Shown here one piece after another: positions 15,994-24,239 of a stretch of 64,000 bases of DNA (positions within the stretch are counted from its first letter, which is position 1; each line of letters begins with the position of its first letter). The position numbers were made by a program, and so were the translations under genes. Location: positions 4,836,001 to 4,900,000 of the forward strand of contig NZ_CP107836.1 of NCBI RefSeq assembly GCF_036346615.1, read 5' to 3'. The DNA is from Streptomyces sp. NBC_00523. Its GTDB lineage: Bacteria; Actinomycetota; Actinomycetes; Streptomycetales; Streptomycetaceae. Under the pieces are notes generated by a model. It was not told where the DNA came from and did no database searches. It saw only the letters and a program-made list of their open reading frames with translations.

Positions 15994-16701
15994 TCACCCC
16001 TTCTTCACCGAGTCCAGGTGCGCGAAGACCACGACGTTGTCCTCGTAGTCCTTGGCCTTCCGGTCGTAGTTGCCGCCGCAGGTGATCAGCCGCAGCTGCG
16101 CGTCCGGGGTGTCGGCGTACACCTTGTCGTCCGGGAAGTCCGCCTTGCTGAACGTCTCCACGGTGTCCACGGCGAAGGTGGCCACCGTGCCGTCGGCGCG
16201 GGTGATGTCGACGGTCGCCCCGGGTTTCAGGAAGCGCAGCTGGAGGAAGACGGCCGGACCGGTCGTGGTGTCCACATGGCCCGCCACGATCGACGCCCCC
16301 CGTTCGCCGGGCGTCGCACCGTCCTTGAACCAGCCGACCAGGTTCTTGTCGTTCGGCGGCGGCGCGTCGAGCCGTCCCGAAGTGCCGATGGAGAGCGGGG
16401 TGAACGGCGCGTCCACCGCGATCGCCGGGATGCGCAGCCGCGTCGGCACCGAGCGCGGCAGCGAGGGCGACTCGCTCGGGGTGGCGTCCGCCGAGGCCGC
16501 GGCCGACGGTGACGCGGCGGCGGAGGCGGCGGCCGGCGGCGGGGAGGGCGCCTTGTCGTCGGCCGGGGATCCGATGGAGTGGTAGATCAGGGTCATGCCG
16601 AGACCGGCCGTCGCGAGGGGCCAGAACAGGGCCCGGCCGAGCGAGCCGGTGCGGGACGCGGCCCCGGGGGAGGGGGTTTCGGTGGTCTGCGGGGCGGCCA
16701 T
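15994..16701 (-). CDS. Class E/F-type sortase
   Basis: A 235-aa membrane-anchored sortase. One N-terminal TM (residues about 22-40) precedes a Ser/Ala/Pro linker (50-80) and then the catalytic beta-barrel, with His142 in AGHVDT and Cys208 in LRLITCGG; Arg214 is a candidate for the third residue. The enzyme should cleave a C-terminal sorting signal of secreted proteins and transfer them to cell-wall peptide or another nucleophile. The neighbour at 16823 has a MAMTG-TM-RRR tail and is the natural candidate substrate. ATG 16701 has an A/G-rich site upstream. Confidence 0.85.
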   Translation of the reverse strand: MAAPQTTETPSPGAASRTGSLGRALFWPLATAGLGMTLIYHSIGSPADDKAPSPPPAAASAAASPSAAASADATPSESPSLPRSVPTRLRIPAIAVDAPFTPLSIGTSGRLDAPPPNDKNLVGWFKDGATPGERGASIVAGHVDTTTGPAVFLQLRFLKPGATVDITRADGTVATFAVDTVETFSKADFPDDKVYADTPDAQLRLITCGGNYDRKAKDYEDNVVVFAHLDSVKKG

Positions 16702-16822
16702 GGGGAACGTGCCTTTCGTCCGACGGGGGCGGTACGAGTGAGGGGGACCGGGGAAACGCGGGCGCCGCGGCCGCCGGCCCCGGAGGGACGGCGACCGCGA
16801 CGACAGAGGACCGCGGGGCCGG

Positions 16823-17554
16823 TCAGGCCATCGCACCGCCGGACGCCTGACGGCGGCGGAGCCGGTACGCGGCCACCCCGGCGCCACCGAGCAGCAGCAG
16901 CGAACCGGCGGCCAGACCGCTGCCGGTCATCGCCATCGCGCCGCCACCCGTGTGCATGCCGCCGTGCGGCTTCTCCTCGTCCTTGTACTTGCCGCCCTCG
17001 TCACCGGGCTGCCACTCCTCGGCGACCGTCTTGGCGAGGGCGCCGCCGCCGGTGTGGACGCCGCCGTGCGGCTTGTCCTCGTCGTCCTTGCTGTACTTGC
17101 CGCCCTCGTCACCGGGCTGCCACTCCTCGGCGACCGTCTTGGCGAGGGCGCCGCCGCCGGTGTGGACGCCGCCGTGCGGCTTGTCCTCGTCGTCCTTGCT
17201 GTACTTGCCGCCCTCGTCGCCCGGCTGCCACTCCTTGGCGAGCGTGTTGGCGAGGGCGCCGCCGCCGGTGTGGACGCCGCCGTGCGGCTTGTCCTCGTCG
17301 TCCTTGCCGCCCTCGTCGCCCGGCTTCCACTCCTTGGTGACGGTCTTCGACAGCGCACCGCCGCCGGTGTGCATGCCGCCGTGCGGCTTGTCCTTCTTCC
17401 ACTCGCCGTCGGAGTTGTCGTGCTCGTGGTCGGAGGCGGACGAGCCGCCGTGCTGCTGGTCGGCGGCGACGGTCATCGCGTAGGCCGAGGGAGAGGTGAT
17501 GGTGAGGACCGCCGTGACGGCGGCCGCAGCGAACAGCGTGCGGGCAGAGCGCAT
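16823..17554 (-). CDS. Secreted His/Gly-rich repeat protein with sortase-like tail
   Basis: A 243-aa surface protein. A signal peptide (residues 1-26, ending AYA) is followed by five copies of a motif KPHGG(V/M)HTGGGA; the central copies form 36-residue units ending in acidic EEWQPGDEGGKYSKDDED stretches. The C-terminus has AMAMTGSG, a hydrophobic helix and RLRRRQ. MAMTG resembles the LAxTG sorting signal used by actinobacterial class E sortases, and a sortase gene lies 121 bp downstream. The HGG/HTGGG pattern may bind metal, which is speculative. No known family recognised. Confidence 0.8.
   Translation of the reverse strand: MRSARTLFAAAAVTAVLTITSPSAYAMTVAADQQHGGSSASDHEHDNSDGEWKKDKPHGGMHTGGGALSKTVTKEWKPGDEGGKDDEDKPHGGVHTGGGALANTLAKEWQPGDEGGKYSKDDEDKPHGGVHTGGGALAKTVAEEWQPGDEGGKYSKDDEDKPHGGVHTGGGALAKTVAEEWQPGDEGGKYKDEEKPHGGMHTGGGAMAMTGSGLAAGSLLLLGGAGVAAYRLRRRQASGGAMA
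16938..17395. repeat. 108-bp in-frame tandem repeats
   Basis: The motif for PHGG.HTGGGA recurs, with start-to-start spacing of 108 bp for the three central copies (GGTGTGGACG at 17051, 17159 and 17267). Outer copies are diverged or shortened. Near-identity of the central copies suggests recent unit duplication. Confidence 0.85.
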
Positions 17555-17738
17555 CTGTACACATTTCCTTTCGTCGCCCCTGCGAGGAGTGACGGCGTGT
17601 CGACTCCTGGTGACGCAGTGGCTACGTGATCCACCGTCAGTCCGAACCCGGGAGCGCGCCATCGGAGAGCGCCGCATTGGGGCTACGGCGTGGGCCCATC
17701 GAGTGGCGCAGCACGGATAATCACCCGTTGGACGGCAT

Positions 17739-17767
17739 GCCGCGCCCCCACGAGGTTTGGGCGCGGC
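17739..17767 (-). terminator. Hairpin downstream of SirB1-like gene
   Basis: GCCGCGCCC (17739-17747) pairs with GGGCGCGGC (17759-17767), 19 bp after the stop of the SirB1-like gene on the minus strand. Confidence 0.5.
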
Positions 17768-17785
17768 GCCACACCTCCCGCTCCG

Positions 17786-18625
17786 TCAGTTCAGGAGCGC
17801 CCGAGCCGCCCGCGCACTGTTGCGCACCGACTCCGCCACGGCGGGCTCGATCTCCTCCACGACCTGCGCGTACTCCTCCATCTCGGCCGCCCCGCGCAGG
17901 AACTCGCCCGCGCGCACCAGCAGCTGGGCGTGCTCGTAGCGCAGCCTGGCCGGATGCGAGGGCAGCAGCAGCGACAGCTCGGCCGCCCAGAGCGCCACGG
18001 CCGTGTGCTCCGGGCGGGCCGCGGCCCAGGCCCGGATGTTGTTCAGGACCCGCAGCACGACCTCCAGCGGCCGCGCGGGCTCCAGCGACGACGGCTCCCA
18101 CCGCTCCCCGGTCGCGCTCGTCACCATCAGCTCCGCGTCCTGGTCCGTCAGCGGCCGCCCCCCGGCGAACGGATCGGCGAGCACCCGCTCGGCCGGGTCG
18201 CCGAAGCCGACCACGAAATGCCCCGGCAGAGCCACCCCGTACACCGGGGCGCCCGCCCGCCGGGCGACCTCGATCCACACCACGGACAGCAGGATCGGCA
18301 GCCCGCGCCGCCGCCGCAGCACCTCGTGCAGCAGGGACGACTCCAGCCGCTGGTAGTCCGCCGCCGCCCCCTCGAACCCGCACCGCTCACCGAGCAGTTC
18401 GGCCAGCGCCGACGCCCAGTCATGGGCCCCGCGCAGCCCGTACGGGAGCATCCCGGCGAGCCGGTCCAGCTCGATCTGGGCCTCGTCGATGCCGTGCGCG
18501 TCCAGCTCCGGATCCGCCTCCGCCGCCACCAGCAGGCACAGCAGCGCCAGGTCGGGCCGCTCGGCCCGGGCCTCCTCCGCGAACCGGCGGCGCAGCTCCT
18601 CGCGGTCGTTCCCCTCGGCCGCCAC
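17786..18625 (-). CDS. SirB1-family transglutaminase-like protein
   Basis: A 279-aa protein of the SirB1/transglutaminase-like family. The signature region RRRRGLPILLSVVWIEVARRAG and VALPGHFVVGF is present near residues 105-140. The canonical Cys of active transglutaminases is not obvious, as usual in this family, which probably has a non-catalytic role. A helical C-terminus may be TPR-like (LVRAGEFLRGAAEMEEYAQ). It follows the GNAT gene with a 3-bp gap and is clearly co-transcribed with it. Function unknown. Confidence 0.8.
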   Translation of the reverse strand: MAAEGNDREELRRRFAEEARAERPDLALLCLLVAAEADPELDAHGIDEAQIELDRLAGMLPYGLRGAHDWASALAELLGERCGFEGAAADYQRLESSLLHEVLRRRRGLPILLSVVWIEVARRAGAPVYGVALPGHFVVGFGDPAERVLADPFAGGRPLTDQDAELMVTSATGERWEPSSLEPARPLEVVLRVLNNIRAWAAARPEHTAVALWAAELSLLLPSHPARLRYEHAQLLVRAGEFLRGAAEMEEYAQVVEEIEPAVAESVRNSARAARALLN

Positions 18626-18628
18626 CGG

Positions 18629-19627
18629 TCACACCGGCCGGAAGTGGTGGTAGAGGTGGTGCGTCGCGAAGCCCATCCCGTCGTACAGCGCGCGGGCGCC
18701 CTTGTTGTCGGCCTCCACCTGGAGCCAGGCGGCGGACGCGCCTTCGTCCATCGCCTGCCGGGCCAGCGCGGTCATCACGGCGGTCGCCAGGCCCCGGCGG
18801 CGGTGCTCGGGGGCCACCTCGACGGCCATGAAACCGGCCCACCGCCCGTCCACCACGCACCGCCCGATCGCGGCGGGCGCCCCGCCCTCCTCGCCGGGCA
18901 CGGTCGCGAACCATACCGAGGGGCCGCCGTGCAGCACCGCCGTCACCTCGGGACCCGGTGTCCCCACGCGCTGGTAGCGGGAGAGCCAGGCCGCACCGGC
19001 CGTACGCTCCAGGCGGACCCGGGACACCTCGGCCGGCAGGTCACCGACCGGGGCGAGCGCCGCGATCCGCACCTCCGCCGTCACCTCGCGCCGCCAGCCG
19101 TGCTCCTCCAGCGCCGCGCACAGTTCCTCCTGCGCGCCCTCGGCACCGGTCGCGGTCTGTACGTACGCGGGCAGCCCCCGGTCCGCGTACCACGCGCGGA
19201 CGCGTCCGAGCGCCGCGTCGAGCGGCACGCCCGGGTCGCCGAGCGGCAGCACCGAGTTGGCGCGGCGGGTGAATCCGGCGGCGGCGCGCAACCGCCAGTC
19301 GCCCAGCGGTTCGCTCTCCACGGGCTGCCAGGCGCGCGCGGTCACCCGGGCGAGTTCGGCGAAGGAGGCGGCGGGGCCGCGGCGCCGGGCCGGGGCGGAG
19401 GGCACGACCTTGCCCGCCACGAGCGAGGACTCCGCGATGCGCACCGACACGCCGTTCTTGGGTGTGACGCACAGCACACCATCGTTCCATGATGTGAGAA
19501 CGCCGACCGTGTCGGTGAATTTCGCCCCGTCGGCACCGTCTCCGCCCAGACGCCGGACTGATACCCGTTTGCCCACGTCAGCTGGTGCAATTCGGACCTC
19601 AAGCCGTCCGCCGATGGTGAATTCCAC
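18629..19627 (-). CDS. GNAT-family N-acetyltransferase with extra N-terminal domain
   Basis: A 332-aa protein. Residues 1-70 form a small beta-rich region (IGGRLEVRIAPADVGKRVSV, VGVLTSW) like an SH3-type barrel. The rest is a GNAT fold whose acetyl-CoA pyrophosphate loop is VAPEHRRRGLATAV, ending in NKGARALYDGMGF. The long central part may be a second degenerate GNAT repeat. The acceptor is unknown. It heads a two-gene operon with the SirB1-like gene and is divergent from fdxA. Confidence 0.85.
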   Translation of the reverse strand: MEFTIGGRLEVRIAPADVGKRVSVRRLGGDGADGAKFTDTVGVLTSWNDGVLCVTPKNGVSVRIAESSLVAGKVVPSAPARRRGPAASFAELARVTARAWQPVESEPLGDWRLRAAAGFTRRANSVLPLGDPGVPLDAALGRVRAWYADRGLPAYVQTATGAEGAQEELCAALEEHGWRREVTAEVRIAALAPVGDLPAEVSRVRLERTAGAAWLSRYQRVGTPGPEVTAVLHGGPSVWFATVPGEEGGAPAAIGRCVVDGRWAGFMAVEVAPEHRRRGLATAVMTALARQAMDEGASAAWLQVEADNKGARALYDGMGFATHHLYHHFRPV

Positions 19628-19744
19628 AGCTCTGTCCGCCCCTCCTGTTCGGATCGTGCCCGCGAACGGAGATACTAGGTGCGGGCATCGACGACGCCGC
19701 GCTCCCGCGCGAGAGCCAACGCCCTACCGAGGAGGAACGACAGC

Positions 19745-20065
19745 GTGACCTACGTCATCGCGCAGCCTTGTGTCGACGTCAAGGACAAGGCCTGCATCGA
19801 AGAGTGCCCCGTCGACTGCATCTACGAGGGCCAGCGGTCCTTGTACATCCACCCGGACGAGTGCGTCGACTGTGGAGCCTGCGAGCCGGTCTGCCCGGTG
19901 GAAGCGATCTTCTACGAGGACGACACCCCGGACGAGTGGAAGGACTACTACAAGGCGAACGTCGAGTTCTTCGACGACCTCGGTTCGCCGGGTGGTGCCT
20001 CCAAGCTTGGTCTGATCGAGCGCGACCACGCGTTCATCGCCGCGCTGCCGCCGCAGAACCAGTAA
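19745..20065 (+). CDS. fdxA: 7Fe ferredoxin
   Basis: A 106-aa soluble electron carrier. The N-terminal half has Cys residues in PCVDVKDKACIEECPVDC and the second cluster motif is CVDCGACEPVCP, which together fit one [3Fe-4S] and one [4Fe-4S] cluster, as in mycobacterial FdxC and Streptomyces FdxA. GTG 19745 has GAGGA 8 nt upstream. A hairpin separates it from dapC, so the two may be only partly co-transcribed although the pair is conserved in Actinobacteria. Confidence 0.93.
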   Translation: MTYVIAQPCVDVKDKACIEECPVDCIYEGQRSLYIHPDECVDCGACEPVCPVEAIFYEDDTPDEWKDYYKANVEFFDDLGSPGGASKLGLIERDHAFIAALPPQNQ

Positions 20066-20089
20066 CAGCGCCCCGGCACGTGCGCCGCC

Positions 20090-20122
20090 CGGTCCCGTAC
20101 GGCTCGCCGCCGTGCGGGACCG
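20090..20122 (+). terminator. Hairpin between fdxA and dapC
   Basis: CGGTCCCGTACGG (20090-20102) pairs with CCGTGCGGGACCG (20110-20122) with one G-U pair, followed by CGGTGTTT. Confidence 0.6.
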
Positions 20123-20182
20123 CGGTGTTTCCCGCGCCCGCCGGGCCGCCCGCGTGAACTCCGTACGAGAAAGCAGAGAGCC

Positions 20183-21277
20183 GTGTCCGCAGTCTCCTCC
20201 CGCCTCCCGGTCTTCCCCTGGGACAAGCTGGCGCCCTACAAGTCGACGGCCGAGGCCCACCCGGACGGGATCGTGGACCTGTCCGTCGGCACCCCCGTCG
20301 ACCCGGTGCCCGAGCTGATCCGGCAGGCGCTCGTCGCGGCCGCGGACAGCCCCGGCTATCCGACGGTGTGGGGGACCGCCGCGCTGCGCGACGCGCTCAC
20401 CGGCTGGGTGGAGCGGCGGCTCGGCGCGGTCTCGGTCGCCCATGAGAACGTGCTGCCCGTCGTCGGCTCCAAGGAGCTGGTGGCCTGGCTGCCGACCCAG
20501 CTGGGCCTGGGCCCCGGCGACAAGGTCGCCTACCCGCGCCTCGCCTACCCGACGTACGAGGTCGGCGCCCGGCTCTGCGGCGCGGAGCCGGTGGTCTACG
20601 ACGACCCGACCGAGCTCGACCCGGCCGGCCTGAAGCTCCTCTGGCTCAACTCCCCGTCCAACCCGACCGGCCGCGTCCTCGCCAAGGACGAGCTGATCCG
20701 CATCGTCGCCTGGGCGCGCGAGCACGGCGTACTCGTCTTCAGCGACGAGTGCTACCTGGAGCTCGGCTGGGAGGCGGAGCCGGTCTCGGTGCTCCACCCG
20801 GACGTGTGCGGTGGTACGTACGAGGGCGTCGTCGCCGTCCACTCCCTCTCGAAGCGGTCCAACCTCGCGGGCTACCGCGCCGCGTTCATCGCGGGCGACG
20901 CGGCCGTGCTGGGCGAACTGCTGCAGATCCGCAAGCACGGCGGGATGATGACGGCCGCGCCCGTCCAGGCCGCGACCGTCGCCGCGCTCGGCGACGACAC
21001 GCACGTCGCCGAGCAGCGCACCCGGTACGCCGACCGGCGCGCCGCCCTGCGCACGGCCCTGGAGGCCCACGGCTTCCGCATCGAGCACAGCGAGGCGAGC
21101 CTCTACCTCTGGGCCACCCGCGACGAACCCTGCTGGGACACCGTGGCGTACCTGGCCGAGCTGGGCATCCTGGTCGCGCCCGGCGACTTCTACGGACCGG
21201 CCGGCGACCGCTTCGTCCGCGTGGCGTTCACGGCCACGGACGAGCGCGTGGCGGCGGCGGTCAAGCGCCTCGGCTGA
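20183..21277 (+). CDS. dapC: Succinyldiaminopimelate transaminase
   Basis: A 364-aa class I/II PLP aminotransferase that makes N-succinyl-LL-diaminopimelate in the lysine/peptidoglycan pathway. Fold markers are LLWLNSPSNPTG (substrate and PLP-binding Asn), FSDECY and the PLP-lysine motif SLSKRSNLAGYR. The N-terminus LPVFPWDKLAPYK matches actinobacterial DapC. DapE, acting one step later, is encoded at 23050. The GTG start has AGAGAG upstream. Confidence 0.92.
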   Translation: MSAVSSRLPVFPWDKLAPYKSTAEAHPDGIVDLSVGTPVDPVPELIRQALVAAADSPGYPTVWGTAALRDALTGWVERRLGAVSVAHENVLPVVGSKELVAWLPTQLGLGPGDKVAYPRLAYPTYEVGARLCGAEPVVYDDPTELDPAGLKLLWLNSPSNPTGRVLAKDELIRIVAWAREHGVLVFSDECYLELGWEAEPVSVLHPDVCGGTYEGVVAVHSLSKRSNLAGYRAAFIAGDAAVLGELLQIRKHGGMMTAAPVQAATVAALGDDTHVAEQRTRYADRRAALRTALEAHGFRIEHSEASLYLWATRDEPCWDTVAYLAELGILVAPGDFYGPAGDRFVRVAFTATDERVAAAVKRLG

Positions 21278-21288
21278 CCACCGGCGTA

Positions 21289-21330
21289 CGTGAGGGCCCC
21301 CGGAAGCACGCGCTCCCGGGGGCCCTCACG
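21289..21330. terminator. Strong hairpin after dapC
   Basis: A 15-bp perfect stem (21289-21303 with 21316-21330, arms CGTGAGGGCCCCCGG and its complement) lies between dapC and the convergent small secreted protein gene. Confidence 0.8.
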
Positions 21331-21343
21331 CGTGGGGCGGGCG

Positions 21344-21775
21344 TCAGCCGAGCGGCAGGCCCTTGCCGAGGGCGTCGGTGGGCAGACCGCCCTTGGCCGC
21401 GTCGGTGAGGGAGCCGGTGAGGTCGGTGCCCTTGGTCGCGCCCTTGCCCTTGGTCGCGCTCTTGGTCGTGCCGGAGACCTTCTTCGCGGCGGGGGCGGCC
21501 TTGCCGCCGACGTCGGTGAGCGTCTTGCCCGCCACCGGCAGCGCGGTGCCGACGAGCTTGCCGCCGGTCTCGTTCGCCGCACCCGAGGCCGGCTTGGCGG
21601 CGCCTTCGACCGTCTTGCCGAGACCGGCACCCTCGACGCTGGTGAGACCGCCGAGGTCCGGGGCCTGCGGGAGCTCCGCGGCACCCGCGGCACCGGCCGC
21701 ACCGACCACGGGGGCCGCACCCGCCGCGATCAGCAGCGCGGTACGGGCGATCCGACGGGTCAGGGGGAGGGACAT
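21344..21775 (-). CDS. Small secreted Ala/Gly-rich protein
   Basis: A 143-aa exported protein. A signal peptide (RRIARTALLIAAGAAPVVGA) is followed by a low-complexity region rich in Gly, Ala, Lys and Thr (SGTTKSATKGKGATKGTDL). No catalytic motif is visible. Comparable short secreted proteins in Streptomyces are often mislabelled ATP-binding protein. ATG 21775 has an AGGAGCATC site. Function unknown. Confidence 0.75.
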   Translation of the reverse strand: MSLPLTRRIARTALLIAAGAAPVVGAAGAAGAAELPQAPDLGGLTSVEGAGLGKTVEGAAKPASGAANETGGKLVGTALPVAGKTLTDVGGKAAPAAKKVSGTTKSATKGKGATKGTDLTGSLTDAAKGGLPTDALGKGLPLG

Positions 21776-22089
21776 GATGCTCCTTCGACGGGAGAGGAAT
21801 TCGGGCTGTCCGTGAGCCGGACGCCATGACAACCGTCGTGGGGGCGGGTGAGGTTGCGGTGCGGTGACGTAAAGACTGAGCAATGCGTCGGATAATCCTC
21901 AGCGGAGGAACCCGGGCAAACGGTGCGCTCCGCCGTCACCCGGCGAACCGTCACTTCCCTTGCGCCGCAAGGCTCACGGGAGGCGCGCGACCGGCCCCCG
22001 AGGGGCCTCCAGGGGGGCGCCGGGGGCGCACGACGGTACCCCCGTCCGGGCGACGGCCCGCACGCGTGCGCGGGCGGCCCCGAGCGTGC
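21776..22089. other. Intergenic region with promoter and hairpin
   Basis: 314 bp without a supported gene. The part nearest 21850-21910 is unusually AT-containing (GTAAAGACTGAGC, GGATAATCC) and probably holds the promoter of the small secreted protein. The far end holds hairpin GCCCGC/GCGGGC at 22056-22075, a probable terminator for the minus-strand gene ending at 22090. Confidence 0.5.
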
Positions 22090-23022
22090 TCAGCTCACCA
22101 GGCGGAGCCGTACCTCGTCCGTGTCGGACGCCTCGCGCTTCGACGCCTCGCGCTCCGTGCGCCAGCCCGAGCCGGCCGCCCAGACCCGGCCCCCGTAAGC
22201 GACCTGATCGATGCCCAGGGCCTCCGACTGGGCCACCGCCCAGTGCGCCAGCTCCCAGCCGCGCTGCGGTACGCCGTCCCGGTCGGCGCGGCGGTCCGCC
22301 CGCACCGGGACCGTGAGCGCGCCCGAGGCCGCGGGGCCCGCCGCGGCGGTGCCGGCCGGAAGGACGCCCTTGCCGAACGCGTTCACCAGGGCCGCCCGCA
22401 CCTTCGTCGCGTCGCCCGTCCCGGCAGTGGTCCGCGGCGGCTCGCAGTCCAGTGCGGCCGGGGTGCGCCCGGTCAGCGCGGCGGCCAGCAGCGCCGCGTC
22501 CGGCTCGTGCTTCGCGTACGCCTGCGGGAAGCCGCTGCGCTGGACGCGCTGCGCGGCCTCGGTCAGCGGCAGCCGCGAATAGCCCGGCACCTTGGCCAGG
22601 TGCTCGTAGAACTTCCCGGCCGCGTACGCCGGGTCCATGATCTGCCGCTCGGTGCCCCAGCCCTGCGAGGGCCGCTGCTGGAACAGCCCGAGCGAGTCCC
22701 GGTCGCCGTGGTCGAGGTTGTGCAGCGCGGACTCCTGCAACGCCGTGGCCAGCGCGATGGTGACCGCGCGCTCCGGCATTCCGCGCCGGGTGCCGACGGC
22801 GGAGATCGTCGCGGCGTTCGCGGCCTGCTCGGGCGTGAGCCGGTACGTACCGTCCGCCGACCGCACCGTGCACTGATCGGACCCGCGCCCGCCCGAAACG
22901 TATTGAACCGTCAGATAACCGGCCACCGCCACGAGCACACCGACGGCCGCCACGATCCGCAGCCGGCGACTGCGGCCGGGACGCCGGGAAGCAGCGGAAT
23001 CGGTCCTGGTCACAGGGGTCAC
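22090..23022 (-). CDS. Membrane-anchored lysozyme-like (transglycosylase-like) protein
   Basis: About 310 aa. One N-terminal TM (RLRIVAAVGVLVAVAGYLTV) is followed by an extracytoplasmic domain in which ALATALQESALHNL and DSLGLFQQRPSQGWG match the goose-lysozyme/SLT fold: catalytic Glu in QES, then a GLFQQ motif. Such proteins are sometimes called heavy metal transporter by mis-annotation. It probably acts on, or binds, peptidoglycan. The start is uncertain (GTG 23022 or GTG 23013). It is divergent from dapE with under 30 bp between them. Confidence 0.75.
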   Translation of the reverse strand: MTPVTRTDSAASRRPGRSRRLRIVAAVGVLVAVAGYLTVQYVSGGRGSDQCTVRSADGTYRLTPEQAANAATISAVGTRRGMPERAVTIALATALQESALHNLDHGDRDSLGLFQQRPSQGWGTERQIMDPAYAAGKFYEHLAKVPGYSRLPLTEAAQRVQRSGFPQAYAKHEPDAALLAAALTGRTPAALDCEPPRTTAGTGDATKVRAALVNAFGKGVLPAGTAAAGPAASGALTVPVRADRRADRDGVPQRGWELAHWAVAQSEALGIDQVAYGGRVWAAGSGWRTEREASKREASDTDEVRLRLVS

Positions 23023-23036
23023 CGTACGCGAGGCAC

Positions 23037-23049
23037 TAGGCTCGTAGCC
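23037..23049 (+). promoter_or_regulatory. Leaderless promoter -10 of dapE
   Basis: TAGGCT at 23037-23042, then 7 nt, then the dapE ATG. Confidence 0.5.
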
Positions 23050-24129
23050 ATGGCCGAAAGCATGCTTGACCTCACCCTTGACGGGCCCGCCCTCACCGCC
23101 GCGCTCGTGGACTTTCCCTCGGTCAGCGGGGACGAGAAGGATCTCGCCGACGCGATCGAGACGGCGCTGCGCGCACTGCCGCACCTGAGCGTCGAGCGGT
23201 ACGGGAACAACGTCGTGGCCAGGACGGATCTCGGCCGTTCCGAACGCGTGATCCTGGCCGGGCACATCGACACCGTGCCGATCGCCGACAACGTGCCCTC
23301 CCGGCTCGACGCGGACGGCGTCCTCTGGGGCTGCGGCACCTCAGACATGAAGTCCGGAGTCGCGGTCCAGCTGCGCATCGCCGCCACCGTGCCGGAGCCC
23401 AACCGGGACCTCACCTTCGTCTTCTACGACCAGGAGGAGGTCGCCGCCCACCTCAACGGCCTCGGCCGCATCGCCGACGCCCACCCGGAGTGGCTGAAGG
23501 GCGACTTCGCCATCCTGCTGGAGGGTTCGAACGGCGAGGTCGAGGGCGGCTGCCAGGGCACCCTGCGCGTCTTCCTCCACCTGACGGGCGAGCGGGCGCA
23601 CTCCGCGCGCAGCTGGATGGGGTCCAACGCCATCCACGCCGCCGCCCCGGTCCTCGCCCGCCTCGCCGCGTACGAGCCCCGGCGGCCGGTGATCGACGGC
23701 CTGGAGTACCACGAGGGTCTGAACGCCGTACGCATCGAGGGCGGCGTCGCCAACAACGTCATCCCCGACGCCTGCACGGTCGTCGTCAACTACCGCTACG
23801 CCCCCGACCTCGGCCAGGAGGAGGCCCTGGCCCACGTCCGCGAGGTCTTCGCGGACTGCGGCGTCGCGGAGTTCACGGTGGACGACCACTCCGGCGCGGC
23901 GATGCCCGGCCTCTCGCACCCGGCGGCCAAGGCGTTCATGGACGCGGTCGGCGGCGTCGCCCGGCCCAAGTTCGGCTGGACGGACGTGGCCCGCTTCGGC
24001 CCCCTCGGCGTCCCCGCGGTCAACTACGGACCCGGCGACCCCGTCCTCGCCCACAAGCGCGACGAGCACGTCAAGGTTGAGCGCATCACCCACTGCGAGG
24101 AGCGCCTGCGCTCCTGGCTCACCGCCTGA
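23050..24129 (+). CDS. dapE: Succinyl-diaminopimelate desuccinylase
   Basis: A 359-aa M20-family zinc amidohydrolase that releases succinate from N-succinyl-LL-diaminopimelate. Metal and catalytic motifs are GHIDTVP (His/Asp), CGTSDMKSG (bridging Asp) and YDQEEVAA (catalytic Glu pair). The dimerisation domain occupies the central third, with GERAHSARSWMG. It fits the same pathway as DapC at 20183. Transcription appears leaderless. Confidence 0.93.
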   Translation: MAESMLDLTLDGPALTAALVDFPSVSGDEKDLADAIETALRALPHLSVERYGNNVVARTDLGRSERVILAGHIDTVPIADNVPSRLDADGVLWGCGTSDMKSGVAVQLRIAATVPEPNRDLTFVFYDQEEVAAHLNGLGRIADAHPEWLKGDFAILLEGSNGEVEGGCQGTLRVFLHLTGERAHSARSWMGSNAIHAAAPVLARLAAYEPRRPVIDGLEYHEGLNAVRIEGGVANNVIPDACTVVVNYRYAPDLGQEEALAHVREVFADCGVAEFTVDDHSGAAMPGLSHPAAKAFMDAVGGVARPKFGWTDVARFGPLGVPAVNYGPGDPVLAHKRDEHVKVERITHCEERLRSWLTA

Positions 24130-24239
24130 CCCACGACCTGACCTCCCGGATTCCCCTGTCCGTAACCCGTGGCGATCTACGCTGGCGGGGAGACGGAGGC
24201 GCCGCAGGGCGCCCCCGACGTCGGCGGAGGGAGCAGGTC

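Noticed and set aside
16938..17395. CRISPR-like array
   Set aside because: The regular 108-bp units are in-frame coding repeats of a surface protein, without spacer structure or cas genes.
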